From a virus: a DNA stretch of 34,027 nucleotides. Every line of letters begins with the position of its first letter. Positions within the stretch are counted from its first letter, which is position 1. Shown piece after piece: positions 1 to 6,468 of the stretch. A model generated the notes under the pieces. It did no database searches and was not told where the DNA came from. It saw only the letters and a program-made list of their open reading frames with translations. The position numbers and the translations under genes are program-made. The stretch is from the IMG/VR virus record IMGVR_UViG_3300044620_001538, positions 1-34,027 of that record. One strand, 5' to 3'.

Positions 1-25
1 ATAACAGTTAGTGAAATACTTGTTT

Positions 26-74
26 AATCCCAGCACTAGGTTTGCTTCCATATTCCTACGATGCTGGGATTTTT
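26..74 (+). terminator. Intrinsic terminator at window start
   Basis: A perfect 10-bp stem (AATCCCAGCA at 26-35 with TGCTGGGATT at 62-71) is followed by a short T run. An inner TAGG/CCTA helix (37-40 with 55-58) can extend it. It would end a rightward transcript entering from outside the window. The ATG at 61 lies inside its 3' arm, which argues against that ATG as a gene start. Confidence 0.7.
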
Positions 75-96
75 GGTTAAAACGCAGATATTTATA

Positions 97-843
97 ATGA
101 AAGTATGTAGTAAATGTAATATTGATAAAGAAGATAAAGAATTTCAAACGTATTGGCACTCAACGCAGCAGAAATTTAGAATCAGAAAAGAATGCAGATT
201 TTGCCACAATACTCAACATAACGAAAGAAGACGTTTAAAACGATTAGAATCCAAATTGATACAAGTATCCATTAAACCAGAGATAGTTCAACCAGTCCAA
301 CTAGAATCACAACCAGACCTATCTACTGATAAGAACTACCAACAGTGCAGAACCTGTAAACAATTTAAATTAAAAACAGAATATTATAGATATAATAATT
401 CAGGTAAAAAAAGTTATTTAGATTGTAGAATTTGTATTAATAAAAAGGAAGTTGAAAGATCAAGAATTGATAGAATAAAAGAACTTGAAGAAAATGGTGG
501 CAGTTTTCAACATAAAATAAATCCTGGCGAATGGATTGATGAATATCAAAAGGAAGCAACATACAATATTCTCAAAGCAATTGGATGGAAACTCAACAAA
601 GATAATGGAATATGGTGGAAAGAAGGAATAAAGACCAGTGACGGAGTATTTATAAATGTTAAATCAAGTAAACGATTATCATTTGAAAATTACCCAAGTG
701 TAATTAGTACACCTCAAAAAAAGGAAAGTTTTGATACTGCTGTTGCAATGAGGAATAAAGGTAAAACATATAGAGAAATTAGCAATAAACTAAATCTATC
801 TGAAACCACAATACATAAATGGTTAAACTATGAAAAATATTAA
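97..843 (+). CDS. Double zinc-ribbon protein with C-terminal helix-turn-helix
   Basis: This 248-residue protein is a putative DNA-binding regulator. The N-terminus carries CxxC pairs (CSKC then CRFC), and a second set follows (CRTC then CRIC). The spacing resembles the small zinc ribbons at the start of many phage HNH-type proteins, but I see no HNH motif here. The last ~40 residues (from TAVAMRNKGKTYREISNKL) look like a helix-turn-helix of the resolvase/sigma-region-4 kind. I chose the ATG at 97 because the in-frame ATG at 61 lies inside a terminator hairpin and the family pattern begins directly with M-x-x-C-S-K-C. The next gene starts 14 bases before this one ends, so they are likely co-transcribed. 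The regulatory role is inference from domains and position. Confidence 0.7.
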   Translation: MKVCSKCNIDKEDKEFQTYWHSTQQKFRIRKECRFCHNTQHNERRRLKRLESKLIQVSIKPEIVQPVQLESQPDLSTDKNYQQCRTCKQFKLKTEYYRYNNSGKKSYLDCRICINKKEVERSRIDRIKELEENGGSFQHKINPGEWIDEYQKEATYNILKAIGWKLNKDNGIWWKEGIKTSDGVFINVKSSKRLSFENYPSVISTPQKKESFDTAVAMRNKGKTYREISNKLNLSETTIHKWLNYEKY

Positions 844-1087
844 AGTAGGAGAGTTAGAGGTACCATCAGATTATTTTTCTTTACCACAAGAAGATAAGGA
901 TGTAATATGTAATTCAATATTGGAATCAATTATGTATCTTTTAGAGAAACACGTTGACAGTGAATATTTTAACAGAAAGATGGTATTGGAAAGAATTATA
1001 GAATCCAGTATAATAACTAATGAGATGGAAGAAAACTATGAAGTGGCTGGCGTCTTGTTTGATGTACAAAAACTTATAAATGCGTAA
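830..1087 (+). CDS. Small hypothetical protein
   Basis: An 85-residue acidic protein I do not recognise. It has no cysteines suggesting metal binding beyond a single Cys, no membrane segment and no signal peptide. It is predicted to be mostly helical, with alternating hydrophobic and charged residues. It overlaps the preceding zinc-ribbon gene by 14 bases and the following sigma-like gene by 8 bases. It is therefore almost certainly translated from the same mRNA and may work with those regulators; that link is inference from position only. Confidence 0.75.
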   Translation: MKNIKVGELEVPSDYFSLPQEDKDVICNSILESIMYLLEKHVDSEYFNRKMVLERIIESSIITNEMEENYEVAGVLFDVQKLINA

Positions 1088-1601
1088 AGAAATTGAGAGT
1101 TACATTACCAAAGATTATTACAATCTATTAAGCATTTCAAAGAAAATGACGAGGGGTGACCAACTCTCACAAGATTTACTACACGAGGTTATTTTACAAT
1201 TATATGACAAAGACGATATTGTTTTAAAATCATACGATGACAACTCAATCAAATACTATATCGTAGCCATAATGAGAATTAACTACTTCTCAAAAACATC
1301 CCCATTTTTTTATAGGATTAAACGTGAACGTATATTAATGAATGTTGATATAACAACCTGTTGGGATATGTCTTACGAACAAGAGGAGTTTGAATCTGAG
1401 GAGTTGTATCAACTATTAGAACAGGAGTATTGTGAATTGAATTGGTTTAAAAAGTCTTTATTGGATATGTACCTATCCTTAAACTCCTCAATGAAAGCGG
1501 TGTCAAGAAAAACAAATATACCCATTCAAAGTATTTCGCGTTATATTAAAGAAACTAGACAAGAGGTAAAAACAAACATTATTAATAAATTAAACAATTA
1601 A
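1080..1601 (+). CDS. Sigma-70-like (ECF-type) factor, putative
   Basis: This 173-residue protein has the two-part outline of an ECF sigma factor. Near residues 30-45 is a region-2-like helix (DLLHEVILQLYDKDD) like the conserved DLxQExFLxLY segment of ECF factors. Near residues 135-163 is a region-4-like helix-turn-helix (SMKAVSRKTNIPIQSISRYI). The length is typical of ECF proteins. It sits at the head of the structural cluster, two bases before the methyltransferase gene. A phage-encoded sigma factor here would suit switching on late genes; which promoters it reads is not known. The sequence is divergent, so it could instead be a degenerate sigma-like regulator with another role. Confidence 0.55.
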   Translation: MRKEIESYITKDYYNLLSISKKMTRGDQLSQDLLHEVILQLYDKDDIVLKSYDDNSIKYYIVAIMRINYFSKTSPFFYRIKRERILMNVDITTCWDMSYEQEEFESEELYQLLEQEYCELNWFKKSLLDMYLSLNSSMKAVSRKTNIPIQSISRYIKETRQEVKTNIINKLNN

Positions 1602-1603
1602 AT

Positions 1604-2149
1604 ATGGATAGATTAATTAAAGGAACAATTGCAACAGAACACCCTCAAGAACATTGGGGATTTTTAAATGTAGAAGGTAAATCAGTATTAGACCTTGGTT
1701 GTGGTATTAACAGCGAGTTTACACCAACACCTTGGTACTTCCTACAAGAACGTAAAGCAAAGAATGTGGTGGGTATTGATAGTGATAAACAATCTTATGA
1801 TTGGTTCAAACAGAACTATGTTGTAAAAAACTTCCTACCAATAATGGATATGGTAGATAGGATTGAGAAGTTTGAACTATACTTAGGGTATTATAAACCC
1901 GATATAGTGAAGATGGATATTGAGGGTAGTGAGATACTCATCAACGCACTGAACGTGTCTTATTTGGAATCTGTGCAACAAATAGGTGTAGAATATCATA
2001 ACTTATCTTGTCTAATATCTTGTGAACATAAATTAAGGGAAGCAGGTTTCAAGTTGGAGTACTTTAAGTTTGACCATTTGGATATTGATTATCAAGGAGT
2101 ACTTCACGGATACAAACCATTTGAACCTTTAAAATTAAATAAGATTTAA
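1604..2149 (+). CDS. FkbM-family SAM-dependent methyltransferase
   Basis: This 181-residue protein has the class I methyltransferase glycine motif DLGCG (residues 30-34), an acidic residue ending the second strand (GIDSD), and the FkbM signature DIEGSE (105-110) followed by an EYH segment. Members of this family O-methylate sugars, lipids or other small acceptors; the acceptor here cannot be read from sequence. It is shorter than many host FkbM enzymes but keeps the core. It follows the sigma-like gene with a TAA-AT-ATG junction, so it belongs to the same transcript. In a phage such an enzyme could modify a host surface glycan or a virion component; that is inference. Confidence 0.75.
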   Translation: MDRLIKGTIATEHPQEHWGFLNVEGKSVLDLGCGINSEFTPTPWYFLQERKAKNVVGIDSDKQSYDWFKQNYVVKNFLPIMDMVDRIEKFELYLGYYKPDIVKMDIEGSEILINALNVSYLESVQQIGVEYHNLSCLISCEHKLREAGFKLEYFKFDHLDIDYQGVLHGYKPFEPLKLNKI

Positions 2150-2150
2150 G

Positions 2151-2330
2151 ATGGGATGCAATTGCGGTAAAAGACAACAAGTAGTACTAAACCCAAAACC
2201 AATAATAGAAGAATTTGATACAGAGGAAATAGATGGTAATATCTTGGTACCAACACCAACTGATATGACATACGATTGGTATAATAACATAGATACTATA
2301 GAACCAATAAGTGGACAAACTCGGAACTAA
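2151..2330 (+). CDS. Small protein with N-terminal CxC motif
   Basis: A 59-residue protein of unknown function starting MGCNCGKRQQ, with a Cys-x-Cys pair and basic residues at the N-terminus followed by an acidic, proline-containing tail. Small phage proteins beginning MGCxC occur in Bacteroidota phages, but I know no function for them. It starts one base after the methyltransferase stop codon, which supports it being a real gene. The stop codon lies four bases beyond one copy of a 13-base direct repeat. Confidence 0.6.
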   Translation: MGCNCGKRQQVVLNPKPIIEEFDTEEIDGNILVPTPTDMTYDWYNNIDTIEPISGQTRN

Positions 2331-2349
2331 AACATAGACAAACTCGGAA
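2314..2349. repeat. 13-bp direct repeat pair at a gene junction
   Basis: GACAAACTCGGAA occurs at 2314-2326 and again at 2337-2349, 23 bases apart. The copies span the end of the CxC gene and the leader of the next gene. The second copy ends three bases before the next ATG. The repeat may be a recent small duplication or a protein-binding site. Confidence 0.7.
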
Positions 2350-2351
2350 GT

Positions 2352-2582
2352 ATGAATAGAAGACAAAAAAGATATTACGAACGTAAACAAGATAAGATTG
2401 TGTCAAAGAAAAGGGATGAGATAATTAAATTCTTAGAAAAGAAGTTCCCAACAGATGAAGATAAGATAGCATATATCAAGAAACTACAAGATGAATTAAA
2501 AGAAATGGAAAGTAATAAAGAAGAGAAAATTTCATTCGTTAATGTATTTCAACCCATAGGTCTTGATGATTTAATCTTATAG
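2352..2582 (+). CDS. Small charged hypothetical protein
   Basis: A 76-residue, strongly charged and probably helical protein beginning MNRRQKRYYERKQ. The Lys/Arg-rich N-terminus and a Glu/Lys coiled-coil-like middle end in a short hydrophobic tail (GLDDLIL). I do not recognise the family. The position just ahead of the terminase genes and the basic N-terminus fit a nucleic-acid-associated accessory role, but that is weak inference. Confidence 0.65.
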   Translation: MNRRQKRYYERKQDKIVSKKRDEIIKFLEKKFPTDEDKIAYIKKLQDELKEMESNKEEKISFVNVFQPIGLDDLIL

Positions 2583-2593
2583 TTTAACAAATT

Positions 2594-2610
2594 TAATATT
2601 TAGTAGTATG
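2594..2610 (+). promoter_or_regulatory. Recurrent AT-rich start motif (copy 1)
   Basis: ATATTTAGTAGTATG (2596-2610) leads directly into the ATG of the next gene. It matches 13 of 15 positions of the motif at 20523 and 24635. Its core TAATATTTA resembles the Bacteroidota -7 element with the final G changed to A. No -33 element is clear. It could be a phage promoter or a translation-start signal. Confidence 0.35.
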
Positions 2611-2835
2611 GCAGTAAGCAAAAAGAAAGAAGAAGTAATAAACGGTGTGTCCAACGAGGATATATTATTTACCCTTGAAGCATTAAGAGTTTCAGGTATG
2701 ACTGATGAGGTTAAAGAAAAGGTAAATCATATATATAGAACTATCTTCAACGAAGAAATTAAACATAGTTGTTGCAAGAATAGAGCATACAATAGAATGG
2801 ACCACTATGTAAGAAATGTATTAAAATTATTATAA
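2608..2835 (+). CDS. Small hypothetical protein with CCKNR motif, upstream of terminase
   Basis: A 75-residue protein with a C-terminal HSCCKNRAYNRMDHYVRN segment (about residues 52-70). Comparable short proteins ending in a Cys-x-N-R motif are seen near packaging genes of Bacteroidota phages, but I know no established function. Its stop codon overlaps the start of the terminase small-subunit candidate (TAATG), implying coupled translation. A role connected to packaging is inferred from position only. Confidence 0.65.
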   Translation: MAVSKKKEEVINGVSNEDILFTLEALRVSGMTDEVKEKVNHIYRTIFNEEIKHSCCKNRAYNRMDHYVRNVLKLL

Positions 2836-3230
2836 TGGCTAAGGAAACTAAAGTAAACGAGTTGGAGTACGAGGAGAGAATGAATCGTGCATTTGAACTT
2901 ATGTTATATGAGAAAAAATCATATGATGAGTTTAAGACTCAGTTCGCAAAGGAAATGAACATAACAGTTAGGATGGCAGAGAACTATTGGAAGGACGTTA
3001 GAACCCGTTTAAAGGAACGATACGCACAGAACCAAGAGGAAATACTATCCGAACAATTAAATCGTATGTATGACCTTTTAAATCGTTGTAGACTATCAGG
3101 TAACAGAAGGGTTGAATCAGAAGTTCTCAGGGACATAACAAAGATATTAGGAATGGATGCACCAAAGAAGATAGATTTAACTTCAGGTGGACAACCCATC
3201 TCAATTAATATTAATATAACAGAGGACTAA
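2835..3230 (+). CDS. terS: Terminase small subunit, putative
   Basis: This 131-residue protein precedes the large terminase and probably recognises the phage DNA to start packaging. The N-terminal half can form a helix-turn-helix (around MNITVRMAENYWKDVRTR, residues ~37-55). The middle is helical (QEEILSEQLNRMYDLLNRCR), as in the oligomerisation region of small terminases. The C-terminus (KILGMDAPKKIDLTSGGQPI then alternating Ile/Asn) closely resembles the usual end of phage small terminases. Length and position both fit. It starts by a TAATG overlap with the gene before. Confidence 0.75.
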   Translation: MAKETKVNELEYEERMNRAFELMLYEKKSYDEFKTQFAKEMNITVRMAENYWKDVRTRLKERYAQNQEEILSEQLNRMYDLLNRCRLSGNRRVESEVLRDITKILGMDAPKKIDLTSGGQPISININITED

Positions 3231-3271
3231 AAAAATTTACTAAGAATGTTAGTAATGTTTCGTTTTTGACT

Positions 3272-4600
3272 ATGGAGATAGATATTAATCTAACAAAGAA
3301 ACAATCTCAAGCGTGGAAACTCTTGATGGATGATAAAACGAATATTGTTTTATACGGAGGTTCAGCTGGTGCAGGAAAGAGTTGGTTAGGTTGTCTATGG
3401 GTTACAACACTTTGTTTAAAGTATAATGGTATTAGATGTTTAATTGGTAGAACAGTATTACAACAATTAAAACTAACAACCCTTAATACTTTGTTTGAGG
3501 TTCTACAACAGATGGGATTAAAATCAGGGGAACACTATGTTTACAATGGACAATCCAATGTAATAACATTTAACAATAAGTCTGAGATTATATTAAAGGA
3601 CCTACAATTCCAACCATCAGACCCCAACTTTGATTCATTAGGTGGTATTGAAATTACAGCTTGTTTCATTGATGAAGCAGCACAGATTAGTTACTTAGCA
3701 TACAACATACTTAAATCACGTATAAGATTTAAACTAACGGAGTATAATCTACAACCAAAGATGTTAATGACTTGTAACCCTGGTCAAGTATGGTTGAAGA
3801 AAGAGTTTTACATTCCGTATATACAAGAAACATTAGACCCAACCAAAGCATTTGTACCAGCATTACCAATGGACAACCCACACTTACCAGCATCATATAT
3901 TGAGATGTTAAAGTCATTACCTCCATCACAAAGACGTAGACTACTTGAAGGAGATTGGAACTATATGGAAGAGGACGATAGTCTGTTTAACTTTGACCAC
4001 ATATCATCATCAGTATTTAAATTTATTCCACAACCAACAGACAAGAAGTATTTGTCAGTTGACGTAGCAAGGTTCGGTAGTGATAGGTCCGTAGTGATTG
4101 TTTGGAGTGGACTGGTTGTCTTAGAAGTTAAAGTCTATACCAAACTATCAACCACAGAATTATCTACCGAAATAACGGATATAATGAGGATGTACGGAAT
4201 CCATCCTACGAATGTGATTGTGGATTCTGACGGTGTTGGGGGAGGAGTTGCTGATATTATCAGGGGATCAAACTTTGTCAACAACTCTAAAGCATTACAC
4301 GAACAGAACTTCATCAATCTAAAATCCCAATGTTATGTTAAACTATCAGAACTATTTAAAGAAGGTAAGATTAGTATTAATGTAATGGAACCATCCGTGA
4401 TTGATGAACTAACACAAGAACTATTAGCAGTTAAGCTAAAAGACATAGATAAAGATAATAAGGTTGCAGTAATGTCCAAAGATGAGATGAAGAAGATACT
4501 CGGTAAATCACCCGATTTATCTGATGCATTTATGATGAGGATGTACTTTGAGGTTAAGAACCTTAAATCAACAGGAAAATATTCAATTAGTTTCATATGA
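3272..4600 (+). CDS. terL: Terminase large subunit (ATPase/nuclease)
   Basis: This 442-residue protein is the DNA-packaging motor and headful or site-specific nuclease. The Walker A motif GGSAGAGKS is at residues 29-37 and Walker B with catalytic Glu is FIDEA (D134, E135). The RNase-H-like nuclease domain shows SVDVARFGSD (D264), VDSDGVGGG (D318/D320) and a late acidic residue in PDLSDAFMM (D418), so the acidic nuclease set looks complete. I took the ATG at 3272; a TTG six bases earlier is less likely. The gene ends by a 4-base ATGA overlap with the following gene. Unlike most phages, the portal gene is not next to it but about 25 kb downstream. Confidence 0.95.
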   Translation: MEIDINLTKKQSQAWKLLMDDKTNIVLYGGSAGAGKSWLGCLWVTTLCLKYNGIRCLIGRTVLQQLKLTTLNTLFEVLQQMGLKSGEHYVYNGQSNVITFNNKSEIILKDLQFQPSDPNFDSLGGIEITACFIDEAAQISYLAYNILKSRIRFKLTEYNLQPKMLMTCNPGQVWLKKEFYIPYIQETLDPTKAFVPALPMDNPHLPASYIEMLKSLPPSQRRRLLEGDWNYMEEDDSLFNFDHISSSVFKFIPQPTDKKYLSVDVARFGSDRSVVIVWSGLVVLEVKVYTKLSTTELSTEITDIMRMYGIHPTNVIVDSDGVGGGVADIIRGSNFVNNSKALHEQNFINLKSQCYVKLSELFKEGKISINVMEPSVIDELTQELLAVKLKDIDKDNKVAVMSKDEMKKILGKSPDLSDAFMMRMYFEVKNLKSTGKYSISFI

Positions 4601-5328
4601 TAAAATTTAAATTAGAAGAAAAGGAGTACACGTTACCCGATATAATAAACATAGATAGTTATGTAAAGATTTTTAAGGTCAAAGACTTTTTTGAAGAGGA
4701 TTATTTTGCAGCAAAACTAATTAGTATTGTATGTGAATGTCCAATGGAGGACCTATTACAGTCAGATTATGATAAGGTAAACTACCTTGCATCACATATA
4801 ATGACATTAATCCCTATAGGTAAACCTAAATTTGTGGATAAATTTGAGATTGATGGGGTAACTTATGGGTTTTTTCCTAAGTGGCAAGACCTAACCTTTG
4901 CAGAATATGTGGATATGGATACCATCTCAACCAAAAAAGAGAGTGAACTATTGGATTTACTACACATATTAATGTCAATTATGTACAGACCAATAGTTAA
5001 TATTAGGTCAGAACACGACTTTGACATAGAAAAATATGATATAGATAGTATGAAAGTCAGGGCGGAACTGTTCAAAAAGAAGTTAGATATTAAGATTGTT
5101 CTTGGAGCACAGTTTTTTTTTATCAACTACGCAAAGAGATATTTAAATTATTTCCAGCTGTCTTCGATCAAGACCTTATCAATTTGGACGAAGATAAAGC
5201 TAGGTTGGCGTTTGAGGAAGATGATATGGGCAATAGTTTTCAAAAAGTCTATGGGTGGTTCATTGTCGTCAACAAACTTGCAGGAAATGATTTTACAAAG
5301 CACGAGTACATCTACAAGAAAAACATAA
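4597..5328 (+). CDS. Tail assembly chaperone-like protein, 0-frame product
   Basis: In the starting frame this encodes 243 residues. Residues 1-175 look like a normal folded protein (for example FEIDGVTYGFFPKWQDLTFAEYVDMD and a long helical stretch ending VLGAQFFF). After the T9 run at 5113-5121 the remaining ~67 residues look less protein-like (KLGWRLRKMIWAIVFKKS, then a Ser/Thr-rich end), while the -1 frame becomes strongly protein-like. This is the layout of tail-chaperone genes such as lambda G/GT, where ribosomes slip to make a longer product. The N-terminal region also resembles proteins I associate with this position in Bacteroidota phages. The chaperone role is inferred from architecture. 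A homopolymer sequencing error would give the same picture. Confidence 0.6.
   Translation: MIKFKLEEKEYTLPDIINIDSYVKIFKVKDFFEEDYFAAKLISIVCECPMEDLLQSDYDKVNYLASHIMTLIPIGKPKFVDKFEIDGVTYGFFPKWQDLTFAEYVDMDTISTKKESELLDLLHILMSIMYRPIVNIRSEHDFDIEKYDIDSMKVRAELFKKKLDIKIVLGAQFFFINYAKRYLNYFQLSSIKTLSIWTKIKLGWRLRKMIWAIVFKKSMGGSLSSTNLQEMILQSTSTSTRKT
5113..5121 (+). other. Candidate -1 ribosomal frameshift site (T9)
   Basis: Nine consecutive T are read in the starting frame as CAG TTT TTT TTT ATC, giving the slippery pattern T-TTT-TTT. A -1 shift moves ribosomes into the frame that is open from 5094 to 5411, giving a fusion of about 270 residues. The two frames overlap without stops from 5094 to 5328. Confidence 0.55.
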
Positions 5329-5411
5329 TGGAAGTTCTTAATCAGTTGTCCTATCTAATCAATTATGACCAAGAACAGGAAAGGTTACAGAAAAAAATGA
5401 ATAATTCATAA
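5184..5411 (+). CDS. Tail assembly chaperone-like protein, -1 frame extension
   Basis: This is the C-terminal part reached by a -1 shift at the T9 run. The frame is open from 5094, so the portion used after slippage runs from about 5122 to 5411; 5184 is only its first ATG. The encoded segment reads YQLRKEIFKLFPAVFDQDLI, then an acidic stretch and a helical end (VYGWFIVVNKLAGNDFTKH, then IMEVLNQLSYLINYDQEQE). Its composition matches real phage proteins much better than the competing frame. It could be an independent 75-residue protein from the ATG at 5184. The open frame reaching back through the slippery run favours a fused product. Confidence 0.55.
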   Translation: MDEDKARLAFEEDDMGNSFQKVYGWFIVVNKLAGNDFTKHEYIYKKNIMEVLNQLSYLINYDQEQERLQKKMNNS

Positions 5412-5426
5412 TACATCCTTCATAAT

Positions 5427-5439
5427 TTTATATTTACTA
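5427..5439 (+). promoter_or_regulatory. Recurrent AT-rich start motif (copy 2)
   Basis: TTTATATTTACTA lies three bases before the ATG at 5443, after a 31-base gap. It shares the TATATTTA core with the copies near 20520, 24635 and 29407. If it acts as a -7 promoter element, transcription would begin almost at the start codon. There is no visible -33 element. Confidence 0.35.
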
Positions 5440-5442
5440 TTA

Positions 5443-6444
5443 ATGGTCAACTATAAACAAATAATACAAGATTTAAGTGGTATTGCTTATAATCACCAAC
5501 AAATCAATTCCTTTGGGTACGGTGATATAACTCAAATCACTATGGACATAGAAACACAACAGGAACCTGTATATACAAAAATGTATGTGGTACCTGGCGA
5601 AGTTGTTCTTGCACAAAATAGATTGGACTATAACTTTTCAATTATTATATTAGACCAAGTTAATAGTGACTTGTCAAACCAACAGGATGTAATGTCGGAT
5701 ACTTTGGAAATTACCAAAGACATATTCACCATTTTATATCAATCATACACAGCAACATTTGGTGGATTCAGTATAGACTACGAACCACTATGGGGACCTA
5801 ACGCCACACCCTTCTTAGAACGATTTGAAACGGTATTAGGTGGGTGGACATTGAACATTACCATAGAACAACCATTTGATTATAACACTTGTGTACTTCC
5901 AATATCAGGATTAACGTTACCAACATCAGTAAATGAAGTTACATACAAACAAATCATATCAGACTTTGATGAGATTGCTAGAGCACACGAACAAATTAAT
6001 TCGTTTGGTTTTGGTGATATAGAACAGTTGACAAATGATATTAAGACAGAGGTTGAACCTATATATACAAAAATGTATATGGTTCCAAGTCAGGTACAAT
6101 TAGCACAAAACGAGTTGATATACAACTTCCAAATAATAATAACGGACCAAATAAACAATGATTATTCCGATCAAAGAGATGTAATGAGTGACACACTTGA
6201 GATATGTAAAGACGTATTTACAGTGTTGTATTTATCAGAGTACGAATGTGAATGGAATATTGTTTGTACTCCATTCTTAGAAAACTATGAAACAGTTTTA
6301 GGTGGATGGACAATGAACTTAATTATCACACAACCATTTGATTATAACAGATGTGTTCTTCCTGAACTTCCATTCAATAATAAAAAATGGTATGAATTGG
6401 CTGAGTTATGGAACACAATATCAACAAGTTGGAAAAATACATAA
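5443..6444 (+). CDS. Tandem-duplicated structural protein (tail terminator/neck-like?)
   Basis: This 333-residue protein consists of two copies of one ~140-residue domain. Copy 1 covers residues ~3-153 and copy 2 ~168-307. Both contain YKQII, QINSFG(Y/F)GDI, YTKMY, a D-Q-x-N-x-D segment, QxDVMSDTLEI, an E-T-V-L-G-G-W-T stretch and QPFDYN-x-C-V-L-P. The alternating strand/helix pattern and the position after the packaging and chaperone genes suggest a head-tail joining or tail-terminator-like virion protein. I have no catalytic or binding residues to support that, so the role is a guess. The duplication itself is plain in the sequence. A short tail follows copy 2. Confidence 0.7.
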   Translation: MVNYKQIIQDLSGIAYNHQQINSFGYGDITQITMDIETQQEPVYTKMYVVPGEVVLAQNRLDYNFSIIILDQVNSDLSNQQDVMSDTLEITKDIFTILYQSYTATFGGFSIDYEPLWGPNATPFLERFETVLGGWTLNITIEQPFDYNTCVLPISGLTLPTSVNEVTYKQIISDFDEIARAHEQINSFGFGDIEQLTNDIKTEVEPIYTKMYMVPSQVQLAQNELIYNFQIIITDQINNDYSDQRDVMSDTLEICKDVFTVLYLSEYECEWNIVCTPFLENYETVLGGWTMNLIITQPFDYNRCVLPELPFNNKKWYELAELWNTISTSWKNT

Positions 6445-6468
6445 AATGAAAAAAAATATTAATATATA

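Noticed and set aside
61-96. Earlier ATG at 61 for the first gene
   Set aside because: It lies in the 3' arm of a terminator hairpin, and the added residues do not fit the zinc-ribbon start.
3266-3271. TTG start for large terminase
   Set aside because: An ATG six bases later has equal support and ATG is used everywhere else in the window.
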